Position numbers and translations under genes: made by a program
Assembly (NCBI RefSeq): GCF_900104485.1
Contig: NZ_FMXQ01000005.1
Location: 62,001 to 126,000 of the forward strand
DNA from: Bauldia litoralis
GTDB taxonomy: Bacteria > Pseudomonadota > Alphaproteobacteria > Rhizobiales > Kaistiaceae
Length of the DNA stretch: 64,000 nucleotides
Direction: 5' to 3'
Shown: positions 1 to 8,665 of the stretch, piece by piece
How positions within the stretch are numbered: position 1 is the first letter of the stretch
Layout of the letters: every line of letters begins with the position of its first letter
Notes under the pieces: model-generated
Seen by the model: the letters and a program-made list of their open reading frames with translations, nothing else
Database searches by the model: none
What the model was told of the DNA's origin: nothing

Positions 1-263
1 CCGAAGAGGTCTTCGTAATAGGCCTGCGATGGCGCGGCGCGCATCTCCTTGAGGTCGTGGCCGGCGCAAAAGGCCCTGCCCGCCCCGGCGATGACGACGA
101 TGCGGGCCGTCTCGTCGTCGGCGACGCGCTTGAGCTCGCTCTGAAGGGCGGCGAGCATTGCCTCGGAAAGGGCGTTGAAGGCGCGCGGCCGGTTCAGCGT
201 CAACCGCACCACGCCATCGGCATTGCGCTCGCTGAGGACGATGGGGGCTTCGGTATCGGTCAT
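1..263 (-). CDS. Enoyl-CoA hydratase/isomerase family protein (3' part beyond window)
   Basis: Only the N-terminal ~87 residues are inside the window; the gene runs off the left edge. The start is the ATG at 261-263. The visible protein has the crotonase opening: a short beta strand, LTLNRPRAFNAL, then a helix, then the oxyanion-hole segment with CAGHDLKEM. Family members hydrate or isomerise enoyl-CoA thioesters in beta-oxidation or related acyl-CoA degradation. It lies 18 bp downstream of an acyl-CoA synthetase on the same strand, so the two are probably co-transcribed and act on the same acid: CoA activation, then an enoyl-CoA step. The substrate cannot be read from this fragment, and hydratase cannot be told from isomerase or decarboxylase. 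Confidence 0.85.
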   Translation of the reverse strand, partial: MTDTEAPIVLSERNADGVVRLTLNRPRAFNALSEAMLAALQSELKRVADDETARIVVIAGAGRAFCAGHDLKEMRAAPSQAYYEDLF

Positions 264-281
264 GGCACTGTTCCTGGCGGG

Positions 282-1931
282 CTATCCGATTGCGGCGGTC
301 GACTGCGCGCGCTTGCGCAAGAGGTGTTTCTGGATCTTGCCGGTGGCGGTCTTTGGAATCTCTTCGAAGCGGACGGCGCGCGGGATCTTGAAGCCGGCGA
401 GATGCTTGCGGCAATGGGCGATGACGTCTTCGGCGGTGACGTCCGCGCCGGGGGCGAGCTCGATGAAGGCCAGCGGCGTCTCGCCCCATTTCGGATCGGG
501 CATGGCGACGACCGCGCAGGCGGCGATGGCGGGATGACGGAAGAGCGCGTCCTCGATCTCGATCGACGAGATGTTCTCGCCGCCGGAGATGATGATGTCC
601 TTGCTGCGGTCCTTGATCTTGACGTAGCGGTCGGGCTCCATCGCGGCGAGGTCGCCGCTGTGGAACCAGCCGCCGCGGAAGGCCGACTCGGTCGCGGCGC
701 GATCCTTCAGGTAGCCCTTCATGGTGATGTTGCCGCGGAACATGATCTCGCCCATCGTCTCGCCGTCGGCGGGGGTTTCGGCCATCGTGTCGGGATCCAT
801 CACCGTCATCCCCTCCTGGAGCGGATAGCGGACGCCCTGGCGCCCATTGAGGCGGACCTGCTCGGCCAGCGGCTCCTTCTCCCAGGACGGGCGCTTCACG
901 CAGACCGAGGCGGGTCCGTAGACCTCGGTCAGGCCGTAGACATGGGTGATGTCGAAGCCGAGCCTGGCCATGCCCTCGATCATCGCGGCGGAGGGCGAAG
1001 CGGCGGCGACCATGCCCTTGACGCGGTGGTCGATGCCTTCGCGCAAGGCGGGATCGGCGTTGATCAGAAGGGTGTGGACGATCGGCGCGCCGCAATAGTG
1101 ATCGGCCTTGTGGTCGCGGATCGCGCCCAGGATCGCGGCGGCCTCGACCTTGCGGAGGCAGACATGGGTGCCGCCGAGCAGGGCCATCGTCCACGGGAAG
1201 CACCAGCCGCTGCAATGGAACATCGGCAGGGTCCAGAGGTAGACCGAGAAGTTGGGCATCGCCCAGGTGACGACGTTGGAGACTGCGTTGAGATAGGCGC
1301 CGCGATGGCTGGTGACGACGCCCTTCGGCGCACCCGTCGTGCCGGAGGTGTAGCTGACGGCGATGGCGTCCCACTCGTCCGGCGGCCCTTCGAGCACGGC
1401 GAGCGGCGGATGGGCGGCGAGCAGCGCCTCGTATTCATCGGCACCGAGGCGGTCGCCGGGGCCGGTATACTCGCTGTCGCAGACATCGACGACCCTCAGC
1501 GTGCGGCCATAGTCGGCTTCGAGGATGCGCAGCGCCTCGGCGACGACCGACGAAAACTCACGATCGGTGAGGAGGACCGAAGCCTCGCAATGGTTCATCT
1601 GGAGGGCGAGGAGACCGGCATCGAGGCGGGTGTTGAGGGCGTTGATTACCGCGCCGAGCGCCGGCACGGCGTAGTGGGCCTCGATCATCTCCGGGGTGTT
1701 GGCAAGCATGGTGCTGACGGTGCCGCCGCGCTCGACACCCATCGCGCGGAGGGCGGCGGCGAGGCGGGCCGAGCGATCGCGCAGCGTCGCCCAGTCGTAA
1801 CGGCGGGCGCCATGGATCATCGCCGGCAGGTCGCCGTAGATCTCGGCGCTGCGCTCGACGAAGCTGACCGGCGAGAGTGCCGCGAAATTGGCGGGGTTGC
1901 GCTCAAGCCCCTCGTCGAAAATGCCCGCCAT
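282..1931 (-). CDS. AMP-dependent acyl-CoA synthetase (AMP-binding family)
   Basis: 549 residues, full length for the ANL adenylating superfamily. The phosphate-binding loop YTSGTTGAPKGV is near residues 194-205, GWFHSGDLA near 420, the hinge region KDIIISGGENISSIEIE near 440-455, and the catalytic lysine motif PKTATGKIQK near the C-terminus. It would activate a carboxylic acid to acyl-AMP and then acyl-CoA in the cytoplasm. The sequence style resembles medium-chain or methylmercaptopropionate-type ligases, but substrate cannot be fixed by reading. The start ATG at 1929-1931 has a GGGAGGA-type ribosome binding site. It is followed by a crotonase-family gene and preceded by a VOC dioxygenase on the same strand, suggesting a small acid or aromatic degradation unit. 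Confidence 0.9.
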   Translation of the reverse strand: MAGIFDEGLERNPANFAALSPVSFVERSAEIYGDLPAMIHGARRYDWATLRDRSARLAAALRAMGVERGGTVSTMLANTPEMIEAHYAVPALGAVINALNTRLDAGLLALQMNHCEASVLLTDREFSSVVAEALRILEADYGRTLRVVDVCDSEYTGPGDRLGADEYEALLAAHPPLAVLEGPPDEWDAIAVSYTSGTTGAPKGVVTSHRGAYLNAVSNVVTWAMPNFSVYLWTLPMFHCSGWCFPWTMALLGGTHVCLRKVEAAAILGAIRDHKADHYCGAPIVHTLLINADPALREGIDHRVKGMVAAASPSAAMIEGMARLGFDITHVYGLTEVYGPASVCVKRPSWEKEPLAEQVRLNGRQGVRYPLQEGMTVMDPDTMAETPADGETMGEIMFRGNITMKGYLKDRAATESAFRGGWFHSGDLAAMEPDRYVKIKDRSKDIIISGGENISSIEIEDALFRHPAIAACAVVAMPDPKWGETPLAFIELAPGADVTAEDVIAHCRKHLAGFKIPRAVRFEEIPKTATGKIQKHLLRKRAQSTAAIG

Positions 1932-2038
1932 GGTCCCGGTCGTCCTCCCTCGCGCTTGCGTCGCGGCGACTATGTCACGGAGGGCGGCGTTTGCCGAGAG
2001 CGCCGGGGCGGCCGTCCCACCGCCCCGGCGTTGTCAGA

Positions 2039-2992
2039 TCAGGTGGCGCCCGCCACGGCCGCTTCCGGCTCCAGCGGCGGCAGCGCCGCCTCGATGCCGG
2101 GCCGCCGCGGCTCGAGGAAGGGCGGCAGCTTCAGCGTCGAACCAAGCGCGGCGAGCGGCTCGTCGACGGCGAAGCCCGGCTGGTCGGTGGCGATCTCGAA
2201 GAGGACGCCACCGGGCTCGCGGAAATAGACCGACCGGAAATACTGCCGGTCCTTCTGCTCCGTCGGCCACAGCCGGAATTCGTCGGCGAGCTTGCGCGCC
2301 ATCGCGGTCTGGGCGGCATCGTCCGCTGCCCGGAAGGCGATGTGATGTACGGACCCCTTGCCCGAACGGCCGGGCAGGAAGCCGCCCACCTCGTGGATGT
2401 CGACGACGCCGCCAAAGGGTACGCCCTCCGCCTGGAAGCGGTGGACGCCCTCCTCGTTGCCCGCCTCGGCAAAGCCGAGCACACCGGTGAGGATCGCCGC
2501 GGTCGGGGCCGCCTGCTCCAGCATCAGCGTGACGCCGTGGAAGCCGCGCACCGCGTGCTCGGCCGGGACGTCGCCATTGTCCCAGGCAGGCTCGTTCTCC
2601 GCGCCGGCGACGCCGACCAGCGCGAGGCTGGTGCCATCGGGATCAGTGAAGCGAAGAACCGGCGCGTCGAAGCGCCGGGCCGGCGACTGATGGGAGACGC
2701 CCTTCTCGACGAAGCGATGCAACCAGTAGCCCATCGACGCGGCGGGAACGCGGAAAGCGGTCTCGCTGGTCTCGCCGATGCCACGGCGGCCGGCGGCGGC
2801 ATGCTCCCACGGGAAGAAGGTGAGGATGGTGCCGGGCCGGCCCTCTTCGTCGCCGAAATAGAGATGCCACGTCGTCGGGTCGTCGAAGTTGACGGTCCGC
2901 TTGACGAGGCGAAGGCCGAGGAGGCGGGTGTAGAAATCGACGTTGCGGTCCGCCCTGCCCGCGATGGCGGTAACGTGATGAATGCCGGTCAT
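2039..2992 (-). CDS. VOC/glyoxalase-fold ring-cleaving dioxygenase-like protein
   Basis: 317 residues from the ATG at 2990-2992, which gives the standard opening MTGIHHVTAIAG; the frame continues upstream, but that extension has no family character. Two tandem vicinal-oxygen-chelate modules are visible: residues 3-~135 (GIHHVTAI, then the fold up to SLALVGVAG), and ~145-290 (GFHGVTL, VHHIAF, GVLFEIATD). His-His-Glu metal ligands are therefore plausible. The family includes MhqO/LinE-like hydroquinone ring-cleaving dioxygenases. It sits between the acyl-CoA synthetase downstream and the KDPGal aldolase upstream, all on the minus strand with ~70-110 bp gaps. Ring cleavage is the family call, not demonstrated; other VOC chemistry is possible. 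Confidence 0.8.
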   Translation of the reverse strand: MTGIHHVTAIAGRADRNVDFYTRLLGLRLVKRTVNFDDPTTWHLYFGDEEGRPGTILTFFPWEHAAAGRRGIGETSETAFRVPAASMGYWLHRFVEKGVSHQSPARRFDAPVLRFTDPDGTSLALVGVAGAENEPAWDNGDVPAEHAVRGFHGVTLMLEQAAPTAAILTGVLGFAEAGNEEGVHRFQAEGVPFGGVVDIHEVGGFLPGRSGKGSVHHIAFRAADDAAQTAMARKLADEFRLWPTEQKDRQYFRSVYFREPGGVLFEIATDQPGFAVDEPLAALGSTLKLPPFLEPRRPGIEAALPPLEPEAAVAGAT

Positions 2993-3062
2993 GGCCGAGC
3001 CTCCGGTTGTCGGGGATGGCCCTCTAGATAGGAACGCGGCCGATCCCCAACCAGTGGCAGGC

Positions 3063-3692
3063 TCAGCCGGCGGCGCATGCCTCATATGCGGCGACCATAT
3101 CGCGCGCCCTGGCGCCAACGTCTTCCGCCGTCATGCCCGGCTTGTAGAGGCTGGAGCCGATGCCGAAGCCGGCGACACCGACCTTGAGGTAGTCACCGAG
3201 ATTGGAGGCGTCGACACCGCCAACGGCGAGCAACGGCACGTCCGGCGGCAGGATGGTGGCGATCGCCTTGATGCCGGAGGGGCCGAGCAGGTCACCGGGG
3301 AAGAACTTCAGCGCGTCGGCGCCTGCGCGAATGGCGGCAAGCGCCTCGGTCGCGGTGAAGACGCCGGGGAAGGACGTCATGCCGGCTGCCTTGGTAGCAG
3401 CGATCACCGCGGCGTCGCAGTTGGGCGAGACGACGATGCGCCCGCCGGCGGCAGCGACCGCGTCGACCTGTTCGACCGACAGGACGGTGCCGGCGCCGAC
3501 CACCGCCCGGGTGCCGGCAGCGCGCGCCATGATGGCGATGCTGTCGAGCGGATCCGGCGAATTGAGCGGCACCTCGATCAGGCCGATGCCGGCGGCGACC
3601 AGCGCCTCCAGGACCGGCGCGGCCTCCTCCGGTCGGATGCCGCGCAGGATGGCGACGAGGGGCGGATGACCGGCGAAGATGGCGTCATTCAT
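3063..3692 (-). CDS. dgoA: 2-dehydro-3-deoxy-6-phosphogalactonate aldolase
   Basis: 209 residues, usual length for KDPG/KDPGal aldolases. It cleaves 2-keto-3-deoxy-6-phosphogalactonate to pyruvate and glyceraldehyde-3-phosphate. Visible are VAILRGI (residues 13-19), the catalytic-base glutamate at 40 in [11 protein letters not shown], the phosphate-binding GAGTV (67-71), the Schiff-base lysine at 129 in ALKFFPGD, and AVGGVD. The IEVPLNSP segment is typical of the DgoA rather than the Eda branch. The start codon overlaps the stop of the kinase gene by 4 bp (ATGA), so the two are translationally coupled. No galactonate dehydratase or galactose dehydrogenase is in the window, so the upper pathway must be encoded elsewhere. 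Confidence 0.92.
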   Translation of the reverse strand: MNDAIFAGHPPLVAILRGIRPEEAAPVLEALVAAGIGLIEVPLNSPDPLDSIAIMARAAGTRAVVGAGTVLSVEQVDAVAAAGGRIVVSPNCDAAVIAATKAAGMTSFPGVFTATEALAAIRAGADALKFFPGDLLGPSGIKAIATILPPDVPLLAVGGVDASNLGDYLKVGVAGFGIGSSLYKPGMTAEDVGARARDMVAAYEACAAG

Positions 3693-4636
3693 GGCTGCGT
3701 TCCCTGCGGCAGAAAGTCGATTTCGCGCGCCAGCCGGGTCAGGCCGGCGAGAACCATTTCCGTACCGTCGAGGGTCTCGGTCGCGATCCCGGCGACCTCG
3801 AAGGCCTTCCGATAGGCGCGGGCCAGCGACCGGGCGCCGACGATGCCGACGGCACCGGATTCGGGCAACCGGCCGGCGGCGCGGGCGGCGGCGATCTCGC
3901 CGCCGATGACCAGGCCGGAAAGATAGGCGCGGTTGGCGTGCTGGTCGGTGCCATCGAGAAGCTGGCGGGCCCGGACCGAAAAGATCGCGGCGAGGAAGGG
4001 CAGCCCCTCTTCTACGGTGCGGCGGACGCCGAGGGCGAAGTCCTCAAACGTCGAGAGGTCGCCATCCCCGGCCGTCACCGAATGGCGAAGGAAGGAATGG
4101 CTGGTGAAGAGGTGGAACAATTCGCCGGTCAGGAAGGTCTGGAAATCGGCGATGGCGCCATCCTGCATCGTCGCCCATTTGGAATGAGTGCCGGGGAGGA
4201 TGGCGAGGCCGTCATAGCCGCCGTCGCGACCGAGCAGCCCGACCATCTGGGTCTCCTCGCCACGGATGACATCGCCGTCGCGGTCGGCCGAGCGGACCAT
4301 GACGCCGGGAACGATGGCGACGGGGCGACCGGCGGTCGTCTCGAAGCGCAGGATACCGGCGGCGATGGCGGCGGGCGTTGCCGGGCAGGTGACATACGGC
4401 ACCTCGCGCCAGCCCTGGCGGCTGCCGATCATCCCGGCCATCAGTGCCGGCACCTTCGGCCAGTCGGCGACCAGCCGCTCGAAGGCCGCCTCGTGGCCAC
4501 CCGCCGCGACACTGCCGATGCCATCGTCGCTGCCGGCCTCGGCGAGCGTCGCGCCGTCGGCGGCGAGCAGCATCGCGCGGAGGTTGGTCGTGCCCCAGTC
4601 GACGACGATCAGCGCGGCATCTTCCCTTGCAGTCAT
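3689..4636 (-). CDS. dgoK: 2-dehydro-3-deoxygalactonokinase
   Basis: 315 residues from the ATG at 4634-4636; an upstream in-frame extension exists but lacks family character. DgoK phosphorylates 2-keto-3-deoxygalactonate before the aldolase step. Family marks are the N-terminal [11 protein letters not shown] nucleotide-binding segment (residues ~10-20), [25 protein letters not shown], and LPGTHSKWA. It is coupled to dgoA by a 4-bp overlap. The gap of 105 bp to the LacI-type gene upstream contains a 12-mer (4684-4695) that is repeated in front of aglE, so the same repressor may act here (inference). Confidence 0.92.
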   Translation of the reverse strand: MTAREDAALIVVDWGTTNLRAMLLAADGATLAEAGSDDGIGSVAAGGHEAAFERLVADWPKVPALMAGMIGSRQGWREVPYVTCPATPAAIAAGILRFETTAGRPVAIVPGVMVRSADRDGDVIRGEETQMVGLLGRDGGYDGLAILPGTHSKWATMQDGAIADFQTFLTGELFHLFTSHSFLRHSVTAGDGDLSTFEDFALGVRRTVEEGLPFLAAIFSVRARQLLDGTDQHANRAYLSGLVIGGEIAAARAAGRLPESGAVGIVGARSLARAYRKAFEVAGIATETLDGTEMVLAGLTRLAREIDFLPQGTQP

Positions 4637-4683
4637 TCTCGAAGAGATCCTTCCATCACGGCGCAGCCGTCCCCGAAAATCGG

Positions 4684-4695
4684 GAGCGTTTTCGA
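4684..4695. promoter_or_regulatory. Degenerate LacI-type operator-like 12-mer before dgoK
   Basis: GAGCGTTTTCGA lies 48-59 bp upstream of the dgoK start. The identical 12-mer recurs at 6052-6063 in front of aglE. It differs by only two or three bases from the AAGCGCTTT operator core seen at 5796 and 6015. It may be a weaker operator for the adjacent LacI-family regulator; this is a reading, not proof. Confidence 0.35.
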
Positions 4696-4741
4696 TAGCG
4701 GGCTTGTGTGGCAAGCGCCGACGCGCGTCAAGCCGGGCGGA

Positions 4742-5770
4742 TCAGCGGCCGGGGGCCGGCCCGGTCGAGCCGCGGATGACGAGATCGACCGGCCAGAGCT
4801 CCTGCAGCCTGGCGGGCGGATGGCCGGTCAGGAGATCAATGGCGATCTCGGCGACGCGGGTGCCGGCCGAGCGAATCGACGAGCGGGTGGTCGACATCGG
4901 CGGCACCATGCGGTCGGCATTGAGGAAGGGGAAGACGTCGTCATGGGCGATGATCGAGACGTCCTTGCCGAGTTCGAGGCCGGCGGAGCGCAGGGCGCGG
5001 AAAGCGCCGAGGGCCAGCATCATCGAACCGACGACGATGGCGGTGGGCGGCGGCTGCTCGGCGAGGAAGCGCTGCGTCGCGCGGTAGCCGAACTCGTCGG
5101 TCATCGTGCCATTCGCCATCAGGCGCGGATCGGCCTCGATGCCGCGCGACCTGAGCGCCTCGCGATAGCCGCCCTCGCGATAGATCGCATAGGTGAAGCG
5201 CAACTCGCCGTTGATCAGGCCGATGCGCTCATGGCCGAGATCGAGAAGGTGGTTGGTGGCGTGGCGGAAGCCGCCCTCGTTGTCGATGTCGAGCCAGGCA
5301 TGGGCCGCCGCCTTCTCGCCGGTTCGGCCGTGAATGACGAACGGAAAGCCGAGCTTGAGCAGGAGCGGAACCCGCGGATCGTCGACCATCGGGCTCGACA
5401 GGATGATCGCATCGACGCGGGTGCCGGCCGCCATGCGGCGGTAGCTCGCCATCTCGTCGTCGCCGGTGGTCGGCGACAGGACAATGTCGATCTCGTCCTC
5501 GACCAGGCGCTCGCCGATACCGGCGAGGAATTCGACGAAATGGGGATCGACGAGGAGATTGCGGTTGGTCGGCAGCACCGCGCCGATCGCCCCGGCGCGC
5601 CCGGTCGCGAGGCGTCGGGCGCTGGCGTTGGGGCGATAGTCGAACTGCCGGGCGACCTCCAGCACACGCTGCCGGGTCTTCTCGTTGACCTCGGGATAGC
5701 CGTTGAGGGCCCGGCTGACAGTGGTCGGCGACAGACCCAGCCTTTCGGCAAGGTCCTTGAGCTTGATCAA
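4742..5770 (-). CDS. aglR: LacI-family transcriptional regulator, probable AglR
   Basis: 342 residues if it starts at the TTG at 5768-5770, which has an ideal GGAGGAAG ribosome binding site 7 bp upstream and places the LacI helix-turn-helix at residues 3-24 (KLKDLAERLGLSPTTVSRAL). A longer ATG frame from 5839 would add 23 unrelated residues and run through the operator at 5796, so it is rejected. After the hinge (YRPNASARRLATGR) comes a periplasmic-binding-protein-like sugar sensor domain (residues ~60-335). It is divergent from the aglEFGK transporter and upstream of dgoK/dgoA on its own strand. In Sinorhizobium the equivalent regulator of alpha-glucoside uptake is AglR. Control of agl, and perhaps of itself and dgoKA, is inferred from operator positions. 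Confidence 0.85.
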   Translation of the reverse strand: MIKLKDLAERLGLSPTTVSRALNGYPEVNEKTRQRVLEVARQFDYRPNASARRLATGRAGAIGAVLPTNRNLLVDPHFVEFLAGIGERLVEDEIDIVLSPTTGDDEMASYRRMAAGTRVDAIILSSPMVDDPRVPLLLKLGFPFVIHGRTGEKAAAHAWLDIDNEGGFRHATNHLLDLGHERIGLINGELRFTYAIYREGGYREALRSRGIEADPRLMANGTMTDEFGYRATQRFLAEQPPPTAIVVGSMMLALGAFRALRSAGLELGKDVSIIAHDDVFPFLNADRMVPPMSTTRSSIRSAGTRVAEIAIDLLTGHPPARLQELWPVDLVIRGSTGPAPGR

Positions 5771-5795
5771 TGCAAACTTCCTCCCGCCACTATTC

Positions 5796-5805
5796 AAAGC
5801 GCTTT
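5796..5805. promoter_or_regulatory. LacI-family operator O1 (AAAGCGCTTT)
   Basis: A perfect 10-bp palindrome AAAGCGCTTT just upstream of the ribosome binding site of the LacI-type gene. It matches the general core bound by many LacI-family proteins. Its place between promoter and start of the regulator suggests autorepression. Confidence 0.7.
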
Positions 5806-6014
5806 CAAATCGGGACGCAAGGGCCTGGTCCTTCGGCACGGCCGGCGACGCTCGCCCTTCAAGGCTGGCTCGCGGCCGACGATCCGACCGGAAACCACAA
5901 GTATCCGGAACTGGCGGTTTGGCTCGATTATTCTCGTTTAACGCTCGACCGACCGCCCCACTGACGCGAATCGGCGGCTTGACTCAATCGGACCTTGTCG
6001 GCGATGATCATGGC

Positions 6015-6026
6015 CAAAGCGCTTTG
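6015..6026. promoter_or_regulatory. LacI-family operator O2 (CAAAGCGCTTTG)
   Basis: A perfect 12-bp palindrome CAAAGCGCTTTG, 136 bp upstream of aglE. It shares the core of O1 and lies 220 bp from it centre to centre. It is the best candidate operator for control of the transporter operon. Confidence 0.75.
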
Positions 6027-6051
6027 AATTGGATTTGCGTTTCAGACGCCA

Positions 6052-6063
6052 GAGCGTTTTCGA
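6052..6063. promoter_or_regulatory. Second copy of degenerate operator-like 12-mer before aglE
   Basis: GAGCGTTTTCGA, identical to 4684-4695, 26 bp after operator O2. The rest of 5771-6161 between the divergent genes holds the two operators and presumably both promoters; I see no further gene there. Confidence 0.35.
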
Positions 6064-6161
6064 GGGAGGAGCTTCGACGCGTGCCGCTTTCCGCCATTTC
6101 CGGCGGACGGACGTCCGTGTCCTGATCCTCCAGGTCAGAAGTCTTCAGGGAGGTTCACGCA

Positions 6162-7520
6162 ATGAAGCTTCGTCTCACTCTCCTTACCTTTGCAGCAGGA
6201 ATCGCGCTGACCGCCGGATCGGCGACGGCGCAGGATCTCAAATACCCGATCGGCGAGGACACGCGGTTCAACTGGAAGAGCTACGAGGACTTCGCCGCCA
6301 AATACGATTTGAGCGGCCAGACGCTTTCGATCTTCGGCCCGTGGCTCACGGGCGACAAGGACGGCTTCGAAGCGGTGCTCGCCTACTTCGCGGAGGCCAC
6401 GGGCGCCACGATCGAGAATGCCGGCTCCGATTCCTTCGAGCAGCAGATCGTCATCGACACCCAGGCCGGAAGCCCGCCGAATATCGCGATCTTCCCGCAG
6501 CCGGGCCTCGCCGCCAACCTTGCGTCTAAGGGCGCACTGGTGCCGCTCGGCGAAGAGACCGAGAAGTGGATGGTGGACAACTATGCGGCCGGCCAGTCCT
6601 GGGTCGACCTCAGCACCTATCCCGATAAGGACGGCAACCGTGAGTTCTTCGCTTTCCCGTGGAAGGCCGACCTCAAGAGCCTCGTCTGGTACGTGCCGGA
6701 GAATTTCGAGGATGCCGGCTACGAAGTCCCGCAGACGATGGAAGACCTGAAGGCGCTCACGGAACAGATCGTCGCCGATGGCGGCACGCCGTGGTGCATC
6801 GGGCTCGGATCGGGCGGCGCCACTGGCTGGCCAGCGACCGACTGGGTCGAGGACCTGATGCTGCGCACGCAGCCGCCGGAAGTCTATGACGAGTGGGTTT
6901 CCAACGAGATTCCGTTCAACGATCCGCGCGTCGTTGCGGCGATCGACGAGTTCGGCTGGTTCGCCAAGAACGACGACTATGTCGATGGCGGCGCGGCAGC
7001 GGTCGCCTCGGCCGACTTCCGCGACAGCCCGAAGGGCCTCTTCTCGTCGCCGCCGAAGTGCTACATGCATCGTCAGGCGTCGTTCATCCCGGTCTTCTTC
7101 CCGGAGGGGACAGAACCCGGCACCGCCGACTTCTTCTACTTCCCCGCCTATGCGGAAAAGGATCTCGGCAAGCCGGTGCTCGGTGGCGGAACGCTGTTCG
7201 CCATCACCAAGGACTCGGAAGCCGCCAGGGCTTTCATCGAGTTCCTGAAGACGCCGATTTCGCATGAAGTCGCGATGGCGGACTGGAGCTTCCTGACCCC
7301 GCTCAAGGGGGTCAACACCGATGTCTTCCCGAGCGACACGCTGAAGGGGCAGAACGAGATCCTGCTGGGCGCGACGACGTTCCGCTTCGACGGATCGGAC
7401 CTGATGCCGGGCGCGATCGGCGCCGGAACCTTCTGGACAGGCATGGTCAACTACGTCGGCGGCGAATCCGCCGAGGACGTGACGGCGGAAATCCAGAAGT
7501 CCTGGGACGCCATCAAGTAG
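6162..7520 (+). CDS. aglE: Alpha-glucoside ABC transporter substrate-binding protein
   Basis: 452 residues with a Sec signal peptide (cleavage expected after residues ~22-24, ATA-Q) and an extracellular solute-binding fold. It binds alpha-glucosides such as maltose, sucrose or trehalose in the periplasm and hands them to AglFG. The ATG has AGGGAGG upstream. Length, the aromatic-rich middle (e.g. FFAFPWKADLKSLVWYVPE) and the order with aglF, aglG and aglK match rhizobial AglE. A perfect hairpin follows the stop codon, so this abundant component is probably expressed more strongly than the membrane genes behind it. Substrate range is inferred from the family. Confidence 0.9.
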   Translation: MKLRLTLLTFAAGIALTAGSATAQDLKYPIGEDTRFNWKSYEDFAAKYDLSGQTLSIFGPWLTGDKDGFEAVLAYFAEATGATIENAGSDSFEQQIVIDTQAGSPPNIAIFPQPGLAANLASKGALVPLGEETEKWMVDNYAAGQSWVDLSTYPDKDGNREFFAFPWKADLKSLVWYVPENFEDAGYEVPQTMEDLKALTEQIVADGGTPWCIGLGSGGATGWPATDWVEDLMLRTQPPEVYDEWVSNEIPFNDPRVVAAIDEFGWFAKNDDYVDGGAAAVASADFRDSPKGLFSSPPKCYMHRQASFIPVFFPEGTEPGTADFFYFPAYAEKDLGKPVLGGGTLFAITKDSEAARAFIEFLKTPISHEVAMADWSFLTPLKGVNTDVFPSDTLKGQNEILLGATTFRFDGSDLMPGAIGAGTFWTGMVNYVGGESAEDVTAEIQKSWDAIK

Positions 7521-7538
7521 GCGACCGACACCACATAC

Positions 7539-7563
7539 CGGGCCGGCTGTCAGCCGGCCCGGA
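7539..7563 (+). terminator. Intercistronic hairpin between aglE and aglF
   Basis: A perfect 11-bp stem (CCGGGCCGGCT / AGCCGGCCCGG) with a 3-nt loop, followed only by ATTTCC, not a strong T-run. Such elements between binding-protein and permease genes act as partial terminators or protect the upstream mRNA 3' end. aglF begins 100 bp later. Confidence 0.7.
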
Positions 7564-7662
7564 TTTCCACAGCCAGGGGACGGGGTTGTGGCCGACGGTC
7601 GGAATTGACCGTAGGATCAAGAAAACGGTCGGCGGCGGTCCGGCCAGAGTTGGGGGGAACGG

Positions 7663-8664
7663 ATGCAGCAACTGCTGGGCGCCCTCGTGGCAATCGTGCT
7701 GGGTGTTGGCGCGTGTGCCCTCTACTATTTCGCCGCAAACACCATTCTCGACCTCATCTTTCCGTTTCGCGATGCCAGCCCGCGCGCCGTCCGCAACCAG
7801 AAAATCTCCTCGGTCATCCGTCCGTGGCTGTTTCTCGGACCGGCGCTGCTCGTGCTTGGCGTCTACCTTGTCTACCCGGTCTTCGACTCGATTCGCCTGA
7901 GCTTCTATGACCGCAGCGGCGAGGAATTCGTCGGCCTGTCCAACTATGTCTGGGCGTTCGGCGACACCAGCTTCCGCAGTTCGATCTTCAACAACCTCCT
8001 GTGGCTGATCGTCGTGCCGGCGCTGAGCACAGGCTTCGGCCTGCTGATCGCCTATCTCACCGACCGCATCTGGTGGGGCAATATCGCCAAGAGCCTGATC
8101 TTCATGCCGATGGCGATCTCGTTCATCGGCGCCAGCGTGATCTGGAAATTCATCTATGACTACCGGAGCGAGGGATCGACGCAGATCGGCCTGCTTAACG
8201 CCATCGTCGAGGGACTCGGCTTCGCGCCGGAGGCGTGGATCACCATCCCCTTCTGGAACAACTTCTTCCTGATGATCATCCTGGTCTGGATCCAGACCGG
8301 CTTCGCCATGGTCATCCTCTCGGCGGCGCTGCGCGGCGTTCCCGACGAGACGATCGAGGCGGCGATCATCGACGGCGCCAGGGGCTGGCAGCTCTTCTTC
8401 TACATCATGATCCCGCAGATCTGGGGGACCATCGCCGTTGTGTGGACGACGATCACCATCCTCGTCCTCAAGGTCTTCGACATCGTGCTGGCGATGACCA
8501 ACGGGCAATGGGACACGCAGGTGCTGGCCAACCTGATGTTCGACTGGATGTTCCGCGGCGGCGGCGACTTCGGCCGCGGCGCGACCATCGCCGTGGTCAT
8601 CATGATCGCCGTCATCCCGATCATGATCTGGAACATCCGGCGCATGAACGCGGAGGAACGGTGA
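7663..8664 (+). CDS. aglF: Alpha-glucoside ABC transporter permease
   Basis: 333 residues, MalF-type inner-membrane permease. An N-terminal hydrophobic helix (residues ~3-35) and a short cytoplasmic stretch precede the core of about six membrane segments. The ATPase-contacting EAA loop reads ALRGVPDETIEAAIIDGARG at about residues 223-242. It pairs with AglG to form the channel for sugars delivered by AglE. The stop codon is one base from the aglG start, so the two are translated together. There is no large periplasmic P2 domain like that of enteric MalF. Confidence 0.92.
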   Translation: MQQLLGALVAIVLGVGACALYYFAANTILDLIFPFRDASPRAVRNQKISSVIRPWLFLGPALLVLGVYLVYPVFDSIRLSFYDRSGEEFVGLSNYVWAFGDTSFRSSIFNNLLWLIVVPALSTGFGLLIAYLTDRIWWGNIAKSLIFMPMAISFIGASVIWKFIYDYRSEGSTQIGLLNAIVEGLGFAPEAWITIPFWNNFFLMIILVWIQTGFAMVILSAALRGVPDETIEAAIIDGARGWQLFFYIMIPQIWGTIAVVWTTITILVLKVFDIVLAMTNGQWDTQVLANLMFDWMFRGGGDFGRGATIAVVIMIAVIPIMIWNIRRMNAEER

Positions 8665-8665
8665 G

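Noticed and set aside
57-2228. Long plus-strand open frame (723 codons) opposite the acyl-CoA synthetase and dioxygenase genes
   Set aside because: Arginine/alanine/glycine/aspartate-rich mirror of real codon usage on the other strand; no family character.
5771-5839. Longer ATG start for the LacI-type regulator
   Set aside because: Adds 23 unrelated residues, runs over the operator and lacks a ribosome binding site; the TTG at 5770 has an ideal one.
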